Part shown: piece after piece, positions 9,744 to 18,984 of the stretch
Numbering within the stretch: position 1 is the first letter of the stretch
Layout: the number at the start of each line of letters is the position of its first letter
Assembly (NCBI RefSeq): GCF_947499585.1
Contig: NZ_CANMOO010000001.1
Span: 1-64,000, forward strand
DNA length: 64,000 bases
Source of the DNA: an uncultured Allomuricauda sp.
Lineage (GTDB): Bacteria > Bacteroidota > Bacteroidia > Flavobacteriales > Flavobacteriaceae
Direction: 5' to 3'
Notes under the pieces: model-generated
Database searches by the model: none
Seen by the model: only the letters and a program-made list of their open reading frames with translations
Told to the model about the DNA's origin: nothing
Position numbers and translations under genes: made by a program

Positions 9744-11129
9744 ATGGAAACCATTCTCATTGCCATATTTGTTATTGGATACCTTGCCATTACCCTTGAA
9801 CATAACTTAAAGATTGACAAGCTGATTCCGGCATTGGCAATGATGGCTATTCTTTGGGCAATGATGGCTTTTGGTATAGATGGGTTTACTACTTGGTTTG
9901 ATTCTGGAAAACATGCCTTGATGGAAGGATTCTCTTCGTTAGGACATGAGGATAAAATGCATGTTTTGGAGGAAACCCTATTGCATCATCTAGGAAAGAC
10001 CTCTGAGATATTGGTTTTCCTTTTGGGAGCCATGACCATTGTAGAGATCATTGATTATTTTGATGGCTTTGCAACCATAAAATCTTTTGTGAAAACAAGG
10101 AGTAAGAGAAAGATACTTTGGATTTTTGCTTTTTTGGCATTCATTCTTTCAGCCATTATTGATAACCTTACCGCAACGATTGTTTTAATATCTATTCTAC
10201 AGAAAATAGTTAAAGTAAGAAATGATAGATTATGGTATGCCGGTTTAATTATAATCGCGGCTAATGCAGGGGGTGCTTGGTCTCCGATTGGTGATGTTAC
10301 CACAACTATGCTATGGATTGGCAACAAAGTAACAACAGGTAAGTTGATAGGCTACTTGTTATTACCTTCTTTAGTATGTATGTTGGTGCCAACCTTTATT
10401 GCTTCTTTTTTACCTGCTTTCAAAGGAAGTATCGATGTTGAGGAAACGGAACCTGCTAAATCTAAATTTGGAGCCACTATGTTGTATCTAGGACTGGCTG
10501 CTATTGTGTTTGTTCCAATTTTCAAAACAATAACGCATTTACCGCCTTATGTTGGCATGATGCTATCTTTAGCAGTAGTGGCAACTTTTGCGGAAATCTA
10601 CAGTAATTCCAAAATTAGCATTTCATCTGTTGACCCTGAAAGTGATGCGGAGTCACATCACAGCCCCGTGCATAGTGCCTTAACTAAGATAGAGTTGCCA
10701 AGCATATTATTTTTCCTTGGAATTTTAATGGCTGTTGCAGCCCTGGAATCTTTAGGACTGCTATTTAATTTTGCCGAAGGTCTTAAGCAAAGCACGCCGC
10801 TTTTGGGAACTGAGATTGCAGGAACACAAATTTCAGATTTGGTAGTAATATTACTGGGAATCGGTTCGGCTGTGATAGACAATGTGCCGCTTGTAGCTGC
10901 AAGTTTAGGGATGTTTTCTGAGCCTACGGATAACCCATTATGGCACTTTATAGCCTATTCTGCAGGAACGGGTGGAAGTATGTTGATAATTGGTTCTGCG
11001 GCAGGGGTTGTGGCCATGGGAATGGAAAAAATTGACTTCTTTTGGTATTTTAAGAAAATAGCGTGGCTTGCATTCCTTGGATTTATCGCGGGGGCTATTT
11101 GCTTTGTAGTAATGCGATATTTTTTCTAA
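9744..11129 (+). CDS. nhaD: Na+/H+ antiporter NhaD
   Basis: This 461-aa membrane protein of the ion transporter superfamily should expel Na+ (or Li+) in exchange for protons. It has about a dozen hydrophobic helices. The two half-sites are visible as SAIIDNLTATIVL (near residues 133-145) and SAVIDNVPLVAA (near 375-386), both with the paired Asp-Asn of NhaD proteins, and each is followed by a glycine-rich segment (NAGGAWSPIGD, GTGGSMLIIG). It starts the nhaD-exbB-exbD-tonB-folC run, 57 bases before exbB. NhaD is common in marine and halotolerant flavobacteria. Confidence 0.93.
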   Translation: METILIAIFVIGYLAITLEHNLKIDKLIPALAMMAILWAMMAFGIDGFTTWFDSGKHALMEGFSSLGHEDKMHVLEETLLHHLGKTSEILVFLLGAMTIVEIIDYFDGFATIKSFVKTRSKRKILWIFAFLAFILSAIIDNLTATIVLISILQKIVKVRNDRLWYAGLIIIAANAGGAWSPIGDVTTTMLWIGNKVTTGKLIGYLLLPSLVCMLVPTFIASFLPAFKGSIDVEETEPAKSKFGATMLYLGLAAIVFVPIFKTITHLPPYVGMMLSLAVVATFAEIYSNSKISISSVDPESDAESHHSPVHSALTKIELPSILFFLGILMAVAALESLGLLFNFAEGLKQSTPLLGTEIAGTQISDLVVILLGIGSAVIDNVPLVAASLGMFSEPTDNPLWHFIAYSAGTGGSMLIIGSAAGVVAMGMEKIDFFWYFKKIAWLAFLGFIAGAICFVVMRYFF

Positions 11130-11186
11130 AAAATACTTTACCTCAAAAATCTCCGTTATTATTGCAACTTAAATTGGGGATTTTAT

Positions 11187-11879
11187 ATGATTACTTTTCA
11201 AGATTTAGAAGAAGGGGCTGAGATGGGTGCATCTATTTCAGAAGAAAAAACCCTTTCTGTCATTGATTTAATTGTTAGTGGAGGAACGGGTAGTATCGTT
11301 ATTATCATGGTACTTTTTGTACTTCTCTTTGTAGCTATGTATATTTATTTTGAACGTATTTTTGCAATTAAAGCTGCTTCAAAAATTGACAAAAACTTTA
11401 TGAATCAGATTCGCGACCATATCACGAGCGGTAAGTTGGAAGCGGCAAAGATTCTATGTGCACAAACAGATTCTCCCGTTGCCAGATTAACTGAAAAAGG
11501 CGTATCAAGAATAGGTAAACCATTAGATGATATAAATACTGCAATAGAAAATGCTGGTACTTTAGAGGTGTACAAACTAGAAAAGAATGTAAGTGTATTG
11601 GCTACTGTAGCCGGTGCGGCACCAATGATTGGATTCTTAGGAACCGTAATTGGTATGATTTTAGCTTTCCATGAGATGGCGAGTAGCGGTGGTCAGGCAG
11701 AAATGGGCTCATTAGCTTCAGGAATTTATACTGCAATGACAACAACGGTTGCTGGACTTGTGGTTGGTATTATAGCTTATATTGGTTATAACCACCTAGT
11801 TAATAGGACAGATAAAGTGGTTCACAAAATGGAGGCTAATGCGGTTGAGTTTTTGGATTTATTGAATGAACCTATCTAG
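11187..11879 (+). CDS. exbB: ExbB/TolQ/MotA-type proton channel protein
   Basis: This 230-aa inner-membrane protein is the channel subunit that uses the proton gradient to energise TonB. One hydrophobic helix lies near residues 33-54. Two more lie near 140-165 and 180-200, in a conserved region (GAAPMIGFLGTVIGMI, then AMTTTVAGLVVGI) typical of the family. It is followed after 9 bases by exbD and then tonB, confirming the complex. The start at 11187 is chosen because it gives the family's N-terminal lead. A second ATG at 11223 (MGASIS) is possible. Confidence 0.93.
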   Translation: MITFQDLEEGAEMGASISEEKTLSVIDLIVSGGTGSIVIIMVLFVLLFVAMYIYFERIFAIKAASKIDKNFMNQIRDHITSGKLEAAKILCAQTDSPVARLTEKGVSRIGKPLDDINTAIENAGTLEVYKLEKNVSVLATVAGAAPMIGFLGTVIGMILAFHEMASSGGQAEMGSLASGIYTAMTTTVAGLVVGIIAYIGYNHLVNRTDKVVHKMEANAVEFLDLLNEPI

Positions 11880-11888
11880 AATTTCATT

Positions 11889-12275
11889 ATGAAATTAAAA
11901 GGAAGAAATAAAGTAAGTCCAGATTTTAGCATGTCATCAATGACAGATATAGTATTTCTGTTATTGGTATTTTTTATGTTGACTTCCAATGCTCCCAACG
12001 CTTTGGATTTACTGTTACCAAAAGCAAAGGGGAAGTCCACGAACACACAGAATGTTTCAGTGACCATTAACAAGAACTTGGAATATTTTGTGAATAATGA
12101 ACAGATAAACGAGGAATACATTGAAATTGAATTAAAAAAGGCACTTGAAGGTCAAGAAAAGCCAACAATCATTCTAAGAGCAGAGGAAAGCGTGGCAATT
12201 AAAGAGGCCGTTAACGTAATGGACATTGCTAATAGGAATAGTTACAAGGTTATCTTGGCTGTGCGGCCAAAATAA
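11889..12275 (+). CDS. exbD: ExbD/TolR family biopolymer transport protein
   Basis: This 128-aa ExbD has a short cytoplasmic N-terminus, one membrane helix with the conserved aspartate (MTDIVFLLLVFFMLTS, residues 18-33) that carries protons, and a periplasmic domain. It works with the ExbB just upstream. The stop codon shares one base with the next start (TAATG at 12273-12277), so tonB translation is probably coupled. Only one exbD is present in this cluster. Confidence 0.94.
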   Translation: MKLKGRNKVSPDFSMSSMTDIVFLLLVFFMLTSNAPNALDLLLPKAKGKSTNTQNVSVTINKNLEYFVNNEQINEEYIEIELKKALEGQEKPTIILRAEESVAIKEAVNVMDIANRNSYKVILAVRPK

Positions 12276-13153
12276 TGTCATTTTTAGATACGAGACACAA
12301 GAAAAAATCATTTACGCTTACAACTCTTCTTTTAAGCGTGTTATTGCTATTGCTTTTTTATATAGGCATGACCTATATGGATCCGCCAATTGAAAATGGT
12401 ATAGCCATAAATTTTGGCACCATGGATTTTGGTAGTGGAAAGGTACAACCTAAGGAAAAAGTGCGCTCTGAACCCAAAAAGGAGGTAACAAAACCTGTAG
12501 AGCAGGTTGAGGAGCAGGCTCAGCCAAAAGAAACTGCTCCAGAAGCACCGGTTGAAAAAGTGTTGACCAGTGAGAACGAAGAGACTATCAGAATAAATCA
12601 ACAAAAAGAAGCCAAACGTAAGGCGGATGCAGTGGCTAAAAAAGCAAAGGCTGACGCGGAACGGGTTGAACAAGAGAAAAAACAAACTGAAGAACGAAAA
12701 AGACAGGAGCAAGAATCCAAGAAAAAGAGCCTTGATGCTTTAATAGGAGGGATTGGAAAATCTGACGGAAAAACAACAGGTAGTGAAGGGGATGATAATA
12801 AGGCGGGAGATAAAGGGAAACCGGACGGAGACCCATATGCAACCAGTTATTATGGTAGCCCTGGAAGTGGAAGTGGCACGGGAGGTTATGGTTTAAACGG
12901 TCGTTCTTTGGTAAACAAAGGCAAAGTGCAACAAGAATGTAATGAAGATGGTCGTGTAGTGGTAAGAATTGTGGTAGACAAAAATGGAAAGGTAATAAAA
13001 GCAACTCCAGGAGTTAAGGGAACTACGAATAATGCGCCTTGCCTATTGGATCCAGCAAGAAAAACGGCATTTCTTCATAAATGGAACCTAGACTCCAATG
13101 CACCTTCTCAACAGATTGGTTTTGTTGTTGTCAACTTTAAGTTAGGTCAGTAA
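12275..13153 (+). CDS. tonB: TonB/TolA-like energy transducer
   Basis: This 292-aa protein has one N-terminal membrane helix (residues 14-32). A long periplasmic Pro/Glu/Lys-rich stretch follows (about 50-155), whose later part is a charged, TolA-like coiled region. A glycine-rich linker (about 160-210) precedes a TonB-like C-terminal domain (GRVVVRIVVDKNGKVIKA near residues 225-245). It should carry energy from ExbBD to outer-membrane receptors such as the SusC protein nearby. Its start overlaps the exbD stop and its stop abuts the folC start. TolA-like versus TonB-like use cannot be settled from sequence. Confidence 0.88.
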   Translation: MSFLDTRHKKKSFTLTTLLLSVLLLLLFYIGMTYMDPPIENGIAINFGTMDFGSGKVQPKEKVRSEPKKEVTKPVEQVEEQAQPKETAPEAPVEKVLTSENEETIRINQQKEAKRKADAVAKKAKADAERVEQEKKQTEERKRQEQESKKKSLDALIGGIGKSDGKTTGSEGDDNKAGDKGKPDGDPYATSYYGSPGSGSGTGGYGLNGRSLVNKGKVQQECNEDGRVVVRIVVDKNGKVIKATPGVKGTTNNAPCLLDPARKTAFLHKWNLDSNAPSQQIGFVVVNFKLGQ

Positions 13154-14365
13154 ATGACTTATAAAGAGACTTTGAATTGGATGTTTCATCAACTTCCAAT
13201 GTATCAACAAAAAGGGCCAGATGCGCTAAAAAATAAGTTAGACAACATTATTTGTTTTTCCGAAGTTCTAGGAAATCCCCATCAGAAATTTAAAAGCATA
13301 CACGTAGCAGGAACAAATGGAAAAGGTTCAAGCAGCCACATGCTTGCTTCTATTCTTCAGGAAGCGGGATATAAGGTCGGCCTGTATACATCACCGCATC
13401 TAAAGGATTTTAGAGAACGAATCAAAATCAATGGAAAAACTATTGACAAAAGCACTGTAAAGCACTTTATAAAAACCCATCGATCCTTTTTAGAAGGCAA
13501 TGAGCTTTCTTTTTTTGAAATGACTGTTGGAATGGCCTTTCATTTTTTTGCGGGAGAAAAAGTGGACATTGCTGTTGTGGAAGTTGGTTTGGGAGGGAGA
13601 TTGGATTCTACAAATATTATTGTACCTGAGATTTCCTTAATTACCAATATAGGACTAGACCATATTCAGATCTTGGGAGATACTTTGGAAAAAATTGCTC
13701 TAGAAAAAGCTGGGATAATAAAAAGAGAGATCCCTGTGGTTATTAGTGAGAGACAAACTGAAACTGAAACAATCTTTAAATTAATTGCAGCACAAAAGAA
13801 TTCGGAAATTGTTTTCGCTGATGAACTTCCAGTTAAGAATTATAAAACTGATTTACTAGGGGACTATCAGCAAAAGAATATTCAAGGTGTGGTAGCTACA
13901 ATTAAAAGGTTGAAGAGCTTTAAGGTTGAGAACGCTCATATAAAAGCTGGGCTTAAAAAATGTGTTGATAACACTAGCCTTTTGGGAAGATGGCAAATTC
14001 TGGGTAAAAAACCAAAAATTGTATGTGATACGGCACACAATAAACAGGGACTTAGCCTAGTACTAGAGCAAATAAGAAAATGTGAATCTCCACGAGTACA
14101 TTTTGTTCTAGGTTTTGTAAATGATAAAGCTCTGGATGATGTACTTAGCTTATTTCCTAAAAATGCAGAATATTACTTTGTAAAACCTAATGTGCCTAGA
14201 GGATTGCAGGCTAAGGATTTAAAAGGTTATGCAGGAAAATTTGGACTTAAGGGAGAGATCTCTCCATCTGTAAAAAAAGGTTTGGAGAAGGCTTTACGGA
14301 ATGCAAAGGATGATGATTTAATTTATGTTGGAGGCAGTACGTTTGTAGTTGCTGAAGTGGTTTAG
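13154..14365 (+). CDS. folC: Folylpolyglutamate synthase / dihydrofolate synthase
   Basis: This 403-aa Mur-ligase-family enzyme adds L-glutamate to dihydropteroate and folates. It has the ATP-binding motif HVAGTNGKGSSS (residues 50-61), then YTSPHLKDFRERI and EVGLGGRLDSTN, all characteristic of FolC. CDTAHNKQG marks the C-terminal domain. The ATG follows the tonB stop with no gap, so it is the last gene of this operon. Length is within the usual range. Confidence 0.95.
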   Translation: MTYKETLNWMFHQLPMYQQKGPDALKNKLDNIICFSEVLGNPHQKFKSIHVAGTNGKGSSSHMLASILQEAGYKVGLYTSPHLKDFRERIKINGKTIDKSTVKHFIKTHRSFLEGNELSFFEMTVGMAFHFFAGEKVDIAVVEVGLGGRLDSTNIIVPEISLITNIGLDHIQILGDTLEKIALEKAGIIKREIPVVISERQTETETIFKLIAAQKNSEIVFADELPVKNYKTDLLGDYQQKNIQGVVATIKRLKSFKVENAHIKAGLKKCVDNTSLLGRWQILGKKPKIVCDTAHNKQGLSLVLEQIRKCESPRVHFVLGFVNDKALDDVLSLFPKNAEYYFVKPNVPRGLQAKDLKGYAGKFGLKGEISPSVKKGLEKALRNAKDDDLIYVGGSTFVVAEVV

Positions 14366-14385
14366 ATATTTTACGTTTTTTCTTT

Positions 14386-14414
14386 TTGGTAACCAAAAAA
14401 TGATGCTATATTTG
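14386..14414 (+). promoter_or_regulatory. Promoter of tRNA-Val(TAC): TTG-N18-TATATTTG
   Basis: TTG at 14386-14388 is separated by 18 bases from TATATTTG at 14407-14414, a near-perfect Bacteroidota promoter. The expected start lies about 11 bases before the mature tRNA. Confidence 0.8.
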
Positions 14415-14431
14415 CACTCCGTTTTAAGAAC

Positions 14432-14506
14432 GGGCGCGTAGCTCAGTTGGTTCAGAGCACCTGGTTTACACCCAGGGGGTCAGGGGTTCGAATCCCTTCG
14501 CGCCCA
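14432..14506 (+). tRNA. tRNA-Val (anticodon TAC)
   Basis: The 7-bp acceptor stem GGGCGCG/CGCGCCC closes a normal cloverleaf. The D-arm is GCTC-AGTTGGTTCA-GAGC, the anticodon arm CCTGG-TTTACAC-CCAGG and the T-arm AGGGG-TTCGAAT-CCCTT. The loop gives anticodon TAC (valine). CCA is not encoded. The gene has its own promoter and terminator. Confidence 0.96.
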
Positions 14507-14513
14507 CAATTAG

Positions 14514-14540
14514 AAACCCACCTTATACAGGTGGGTTTTT
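14514..14540 (+). terminator. Terminator of tRNA-Val(TAC)
   Basis: A perfect 10-bp stem (14514-14523 with 14529-14538) with loop TATAC ends in a T run, 8 bases after the tRNA. Confidence 0.88.
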
Positions 14541-14682
14541 GCATTTTATGTACTCTGTTGTCATCAGTAGGTAGACAAATTCTTCAATTTTTTATAAAAG
14601 TTACTTCCTATTTTGTATCCTTTCGTTTACAGCCTCTTTTCTATTTATTTTCAGGTTTTTAAAGGCTGATAAGTAAGCAATC

Positions 14683-14712
14683 CCGATAAATATTTACGTA
14701 AACCCTTATCGG
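14683..14712. promoter_or_regulatory. Inverted repeat upstream of the AraC-type gene
   Basis: CCGATAA (14683-14689) and TTATCGG (14706-14712) are perfect inverted repeats separated by 16 bases that themselves contain the palindrome TTTACGTAAA. The site lies about 65 bases before the regulator gene and could be an operator, but this is only inference from symmetry. Confidence 0.35.
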
Positions 14713-14776
14713 ATGAACCTACAATATGCTGTTTTTGTGGTAATTATATAAACAGTTTAACCAAACCGCCATAAAC

Positions 14777-15226
14777 ATGAGAAAACTTATTCAGCATTTT
14801 TTCTCTGCCCATAAAGCCCAGCCAGAGGAACATAAGGATGTATTGGAATCTAAATATGTAAAATCTGGACTTACCCTTCAAGAGGCTACTGAAATAAGAC
14901 AAAAGATACAGGAGGCTTTTGAAAATGATAAAGTCTACAAGAACAATGCAATAGGTCTTAATGATCTTTCACAACATATTTCAAAGGATAGATACAAGGT
15001 TTCACAAGTACTAAATGAATATTTGGCAAAAAACTTTTATTCTTTATTAAATCACTATAGAGTAAAAGAGGCAAAAGATCTACTCATATCCCAACCATTT
15101 CTTAGTGTAAAGGCGGTAATGTATGAAGTGGGTTTTAATAGTAAGACCAGTTTTTATAGCGCATTCAAAAAAGATACTGGTTTAAGTCCAAATGATTTCC
15201 GCAGTATGGCAGTATATGCTTCTTAA
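14777..15226 (+). CDS. AraC-type DNA-binding domain protein, no sensor domain
   Basis: This 149-aa protein is little more than an AraC/XylS DNA-binding domain with two helix-turn-helix motifs. The first is around residues 60-85 (LNDLSQHISKDRYKVSQVLNEYL). The second is around 110-140 (SVKAVMYEVGFNSKTSFYSAFKKDTGLSPNDFR). The first 50 residues are polar and show no sensor or membrane domain. Full AraC regulators are about 280-300 aa. Such C-terminal-only forms are found in flavobacteria, often as the end of larger membrane sensors. It lies 484 bases upstream of a susC gene on the same strand and may control it (inference). Confidence 0.8.
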   Translation: MRKLIQHFFSAHKAQPEEHKDVLESKYVKSGLTLQEATEIRQKIQEAFENDKVYKNNAIGLNDLSQHISKDRYKVSQVLNEYLAKNFYSLLNHYRVKEAKDLLISQPFLSVKAVMYEVGFNSKTSFYSAFKKDTGLSPNDFRSMAVYAS

Positions 15227-15710
15227 AGCAATTTTCATTAAACTTTCCTACCACACAATTTCTTCTTTTAAACAAAGGTTTTCTGTTAGTAATAGAGATT
15301 TCCATACCCTCTAGAATCTACTTCGATATTGTCTTACGTAGACCAGTTTAATTCAATTAAATATTTATAAATCAAATAGATAACATCAGGTTTGTTAAAA
15401 TTTAACAAACCTTTTAAAGTAGTGGCCAAAGATAATTAACTGTTAAAAAAGGTATTTCCCGTTGGGCGTGAATTATTTTATTGTTCGTCCCGTTTTAAAA
15501 GTACTTTAAATCTAGGGGTATACAATTGTTTTGTAGTTGCAATTGTAAAGGTAAGGCGGTGAGAGGCCTTACTACCTTAAAATAGAGACTTTCCAATAAG
15601 TTTTGTTTTCGTACTAGGGAGTATTATTTGAATTAGCTATCAAACACCTTATCCCGCCTGCCTTTCTCAGTTGCGCTAACTCATTAATTACTAACAAAAC
15701 TTTTAACTCT
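15227..15710. other. Long leader/control region upstream of susC
   Basis: These 484 bases carry no convincing ORF. Besides the palindrome at 15388-15412 they hold an 8-bp inverted repeat TACAATTG/CAATTGTA (15521-15528 with 15540-15547) and a 7-bp stem GTAAGGC/GCCTTAC (15551-15557 with 15566-15572). No clean TANNTTTG box was found. The structures suggest a regulated promoter and a folded 5' leader for the uptake operon. Confidence 0.4.
15388..15412. promoter_or_regulatory. Perfect 25-base palindrome upstream of susC
   Basis: AGGTTTGTTAAA and its exact complement flank one central A. Three T residues follow. With a 1-base loop it is a poor hairpin at its tip, so it could be either an operator for a dimeric regulator or a weak terminator of the AraC-type gene. 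It lies about 300 bases before susC. Confidence 0.45.
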
Positions 15711-18700
15711 ATGAAAGTAAAGAAGCTATTTGGGACGCTCATCTTTATGTTATTATGTATAACATTAGCTCGATCTCAAGAAAAAACGATTACCGGGACA
15801 ATCATTGATCAGACAGGTATACCACTGCCAGGGGTCAATATTGTAGTCGACGGTACTACAAATGGAACCCAATCTGATTTTGATGGTAACTATTCCATTG
15901 AAGCTAGTATTGGTCAAACATTGGTGTACACATATCTCGGTCAAAGACCAGCAAGGAGACTTGTTGGTGCGCAAAGTGTTATAGACATTCAAATGGAGGA
16001 GGATGCGCAGGCCCTAGAAGAGGTAGTGGTAACGGCATTGGGTATTAAAAGGGAAAAGCAAGCCTTAGGATACGCAGTTGCCTCAGTTTCTTCAGAACAA
16101 TTAGAAGAAAAAGCTGAAGGAGATTTAGGAAGAGTCTTAATTGGTAAAGCATCAGGTGTTAATATTACACAGCAGAGTGGACTTTCTGGATCGGGAACAA
16201 ACATTATTATTAGGGGATACAGTTCCTTTAGCCAAAGTAATCAACCTTTGTTCATTGTAGATGGTGTTCCTTTTAATGGAGATACCAATGCTTCAGGTAG
16301 ACAGGGATCCAGACAAGATTTTATCAACGGTAACAACGGGTCTAGTAGGTTTTTAGATTTAGATCCCAACAGTATAGAAAGCGTCAACGTGCTAAAAGGT
16401 TTGGCTGCATCCACACTTTATGGATCTTTGGGTAGGAATGGTGTTATTTTAATAACAACAAAGGCTGGCGCTGGTGGTCAAGGTGCTAAGAAGACAGAAA
16501 TTACAGTAAATAGTTCTTTGTTTTTTAACGAGATTGCCTCTACTCCAGAGTATCAAAATCAATATGGGAATGGTTTTGACCAGTCCTTTGGATGGTTCTT
16601 TAGTAATTGGGGCCCTAGTTTTGATAGGGGCGGAGTCTCTGGTTGGGGAAACAGTACAGCTTTTGATTCCAATGGAACACTTCCACACCCTTATTCAACT
16701 TCCGCTGCAGGGCAACAGGCTTTTCCAGAATTTGCTGGTGCAAGATATGAGTGGAGACCATATGATAGTTTTGGGGATTTTTTTAAAACTGGAACGGTTA
16801 CTAATCTATCTATAAATGCAACTGGTAGTTCCGATGATGGTAAAATATCCTACAATGCCAATTATGGTCACTTAAAGGATATCGGGTTTACTCCGGGTAA
16901 CAGTTTAAACAGAAACAATTTTGGTATTGGTGGTAGAGCAGTTCTTAGTAACAAGTTCACTGTTACTGGGGCGTTAAATTTTGCAAGAACAAAGTTTATG
17001 TCTCCTCCGGTGGCATTGAGTCAAGGTAACGGAGCAACCGGTTCAGGTTCTTCGGTATTTGGAGATTTATTCTTCACTCCAAGGAGTATTGATGTACTTG
17101 GACTTCCTTTTCAAAGTCCAATAGATGGTAGAAGTATTTATTACCGTGACGGAAATGATATTCAACATCCATTGTGGACTGCGAACAATGCGGGAACAGA
17201 ACAAGAAACCAACCGGGTTTTTGGTAACATGGGCATACAATACCAATTTAATGATAATTTAAACCTTATTTATAGGGTTGGTATTGACGTTTACAGCGAA
17301 AACAACCTAAATTTTCAAAACAAAGGAGGAATCAATGGAAACGTTCCACAGCCCAGATTGGCTAGTGGTATTTATGAAACATGGAACAATACCAATACTA
17401 TTTGGGATCATAATCTTGCAATCAACGGAGATTACGATATAACTGAAAAGGTTGGAACAACATTTAATGTTGGTGTCAATGGAAGAAGGGAAGTGTTTGA
17501 TCAGCAAGGAGTTGCAAGTGATGCGCAACAGGTATTTGATGTTCTAAGGCATTTCAATTTCCTAAATCAGAATGAGATTCAACAAACTTCACAACGTAAC
17601 CTGGTCGGATTCTATGGGCAATTAGAATTTGATTATGATAACTATCTGTATGTAACCCTAGCAGGAAGAAACGATTGGGTTTCCAACCTATCAACGGCTA
17701 ACAGGTCACTTTTTTATCCTAGTGCAAGTATTTCTTTTGTGCCAACAAAGGCTTTTGATGGTCTTAAAAGTGAAAATGTACTCAACTATTTGAAAATAAG
17801 AGCTGGGTATGGTACTTCAGCTGGATTCCCAGATGCGAATTCAGATAATTTCCCGGTTTCTAACCGACTAGTTTTGGATACTCAAGATTTCCAAGATCCA
17901 ACCGGAACCAATGTTGTGACGAATACAAGTCCGTTAACGCTTGGAAATCCAAATTTAAAGCCTGAACAAGTTTCAGAAATAGAATTAGGTGTTGAAACTA
18001 GATGGTGGGATGGTAGAATTACGCTTGATGCCTCGGTTTATGAGCGTACTACCACGGATTTGATAGTTCAACAACCTTTGGATCCTTCCTCTGGTTTTTT
18101 CCAAACAAACACCAATGTTGGTGAAATTAAGGGAGAAGGGGTTGAAATTGATCTTGGATTGAATTTTTTCAGGAGTCAAGAAGAAGGAGGTTTTAACTGG
18201 AATACCAATGTCAACTTTACTGCTAATGAGTCTGAGGTTATAGACCTAGGGCAGGAAACAGATTTGATCGTATATTCTGGTTTTGGTAACCTAGGAAACG
18301 CGGCAATAGAAGGACAGCCTTTAGGGGTAATATATGGAACCCGTATTCTAAGAGATGCCAATGGCCAATTTGTGGTGAACAGTATTGGAGATTTTGTTCA
18401 AGATCCACAAGATGGGGTAATTGGTGATCCAAATCCGGATTTTGTAGCGAACATCAACAACACTTTCTCTTATAAAAACTTCAGTTTTGGATTTCAGTTC
18501 AACTGGACCCAAGGCGGAGATGTGTGGTCCAGTACTATTTCTACCTTATTGGGTAGAGGTCTCATTGTTGAAACACTTGATCGTGAAAATACATTTGTAT
18601 TACCTGGTGTCCAAAGTGATGGCCGCGTAAATGACGTGCAGATAAACAACTCAGATTATTTTTTCAATAACATTTTGGGAAATATTTCTGAATTACAAGT

Positions 18701-18962
18701 GTTCGATGCTACCGTACTTCGTTTACAGGAAGTTACATTAGGATACTCTTTACCTAAGAAATTTTTGGAAGACACGCCTTTTGGTGCACTTTCTTTCACT
18801 GTTTCTGGATTCAATCTTTGGTATGATGCAATTAACACTCCTAATGGTGCCAATTTTGACCCCAATACGTCAGGTACAGGAGTAGGTAACGGATTTGGTT
18901 TCGATTTCCTTAATGGACCAAGTTCAAGAAGATATGGATTCAGTGTAAAAGCAACATTCTAA
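15711..18962 (+). CDS. SusC/RagA-family TonB-dependent outer-membrane transporter
   Basis: This 1083-aa protein has a signal peptide (residues 1-22), a carboxypeptidase-D-like domain (about 26-105, ITGTIIDQTGIPLPGVNIVV), and the SusC signature LEEVVVTALGIKREKQALGYAV that precedes the plug. The plug domain (NIIIRGYSSFSQSNQPLFIVDGVP) is followed by a beta-barrel to the C-terminal ATF. It should import oligosaccharides or peptides with its SusD partner, powered by TonB-ExbBD. One base separates it from susD. No glycan-degrading enzyme lies nearby, so the substrate cannot be named. Confidence 0.95.
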   Translation: MKVKKLFGTLIFMLLCITLARSQEKTITGTIIDQTGIPLPGVNIVVDGTTNGTQSDFDGNYSIEASIGQTLVYTYLGQRPARRLVGAQSVIDIQMEEDAQALEEVVVTALGIKREKQALGYAVASVSSEQLEEKAEGDLGRVLIGKASGVNITQQSGLSGSGTNIIIRGYSSFSQSNQPLFIVDGVPFNGDTNASGRQGSRQDFINGNNGSSRFLDLDPNSIESVNVLKGLAASTLYGSLGRNGVILITTKAGAGGQGAKKTEITVNSSLFFNEIASTPEYQNQYGNGFDQSFGWFFSNWGPSFDRGGVSGWGNSTAFDSNGTLPHPYSTSAAGQQAFPEFAGARYEWRPYDSFGDFFKTGTVTNLSINATGSSDDGKISYNANYGHLKDIGFTPGNSLNRNNFGIGGRAVLSNKFTVTGALNFARTKFMSPPVALSQGNGATGSGSSVFGDLFFTPRSIDVLGLPFQSPIDGRSIYYRDGNDIQHPLWTANNAGTEQETNRVFGNMGIQYQFNDNLNLIYRVGIDVYSENNLNFQNKGGINGNVPQPRLASGIYETWNNTNTIWDHNLAINGDYDITEKVGTTFNVGVNGRREVFDQQGVASDAQQVFDVLRHFNFLNQNEIQQTSQRNLVGFYGQLEFDYDNYLYVTLAGRNDWVSNLSTANRSLFYPSASISFVPTKAFDGLKSENVLNYLKIRAGYGTSAGFPDANSDNFPVSNRLVLDTQDFQDPTGTNVVTNTSPLTLGNPNLKPEQVSEIELGVETRWWDGRITLDASVYERTTTDLIVQQPLDPSSGFFQTNTNVGEIKGEGVEIDLGLNFFRSQEEGGFNWNTNVNFTANESEVIDLGQETDLIVYSGFGNLGNAAIEGQPLGVIYGTRILRDANGQFVVNSIGDFVQDPQDGVIGDPNPDFVANINNTFSYKNFSFGFQFNWTQGGDVWSSTISTLLGRGLIVETLDRENTFVLPGVQSDGRVNDVQINNSDYFFNNILGNISELQVFDATVLRLQEVTLGYSLPKKFLEDTPFGALSFTVSGFNLWYDAINTPNGANFDPNTSGTGVGNGFGFDFLNGPSSRRYGFSVKATF

Positions 18963-18984
18963 GATGACTAAAAAAGATAGAAAA

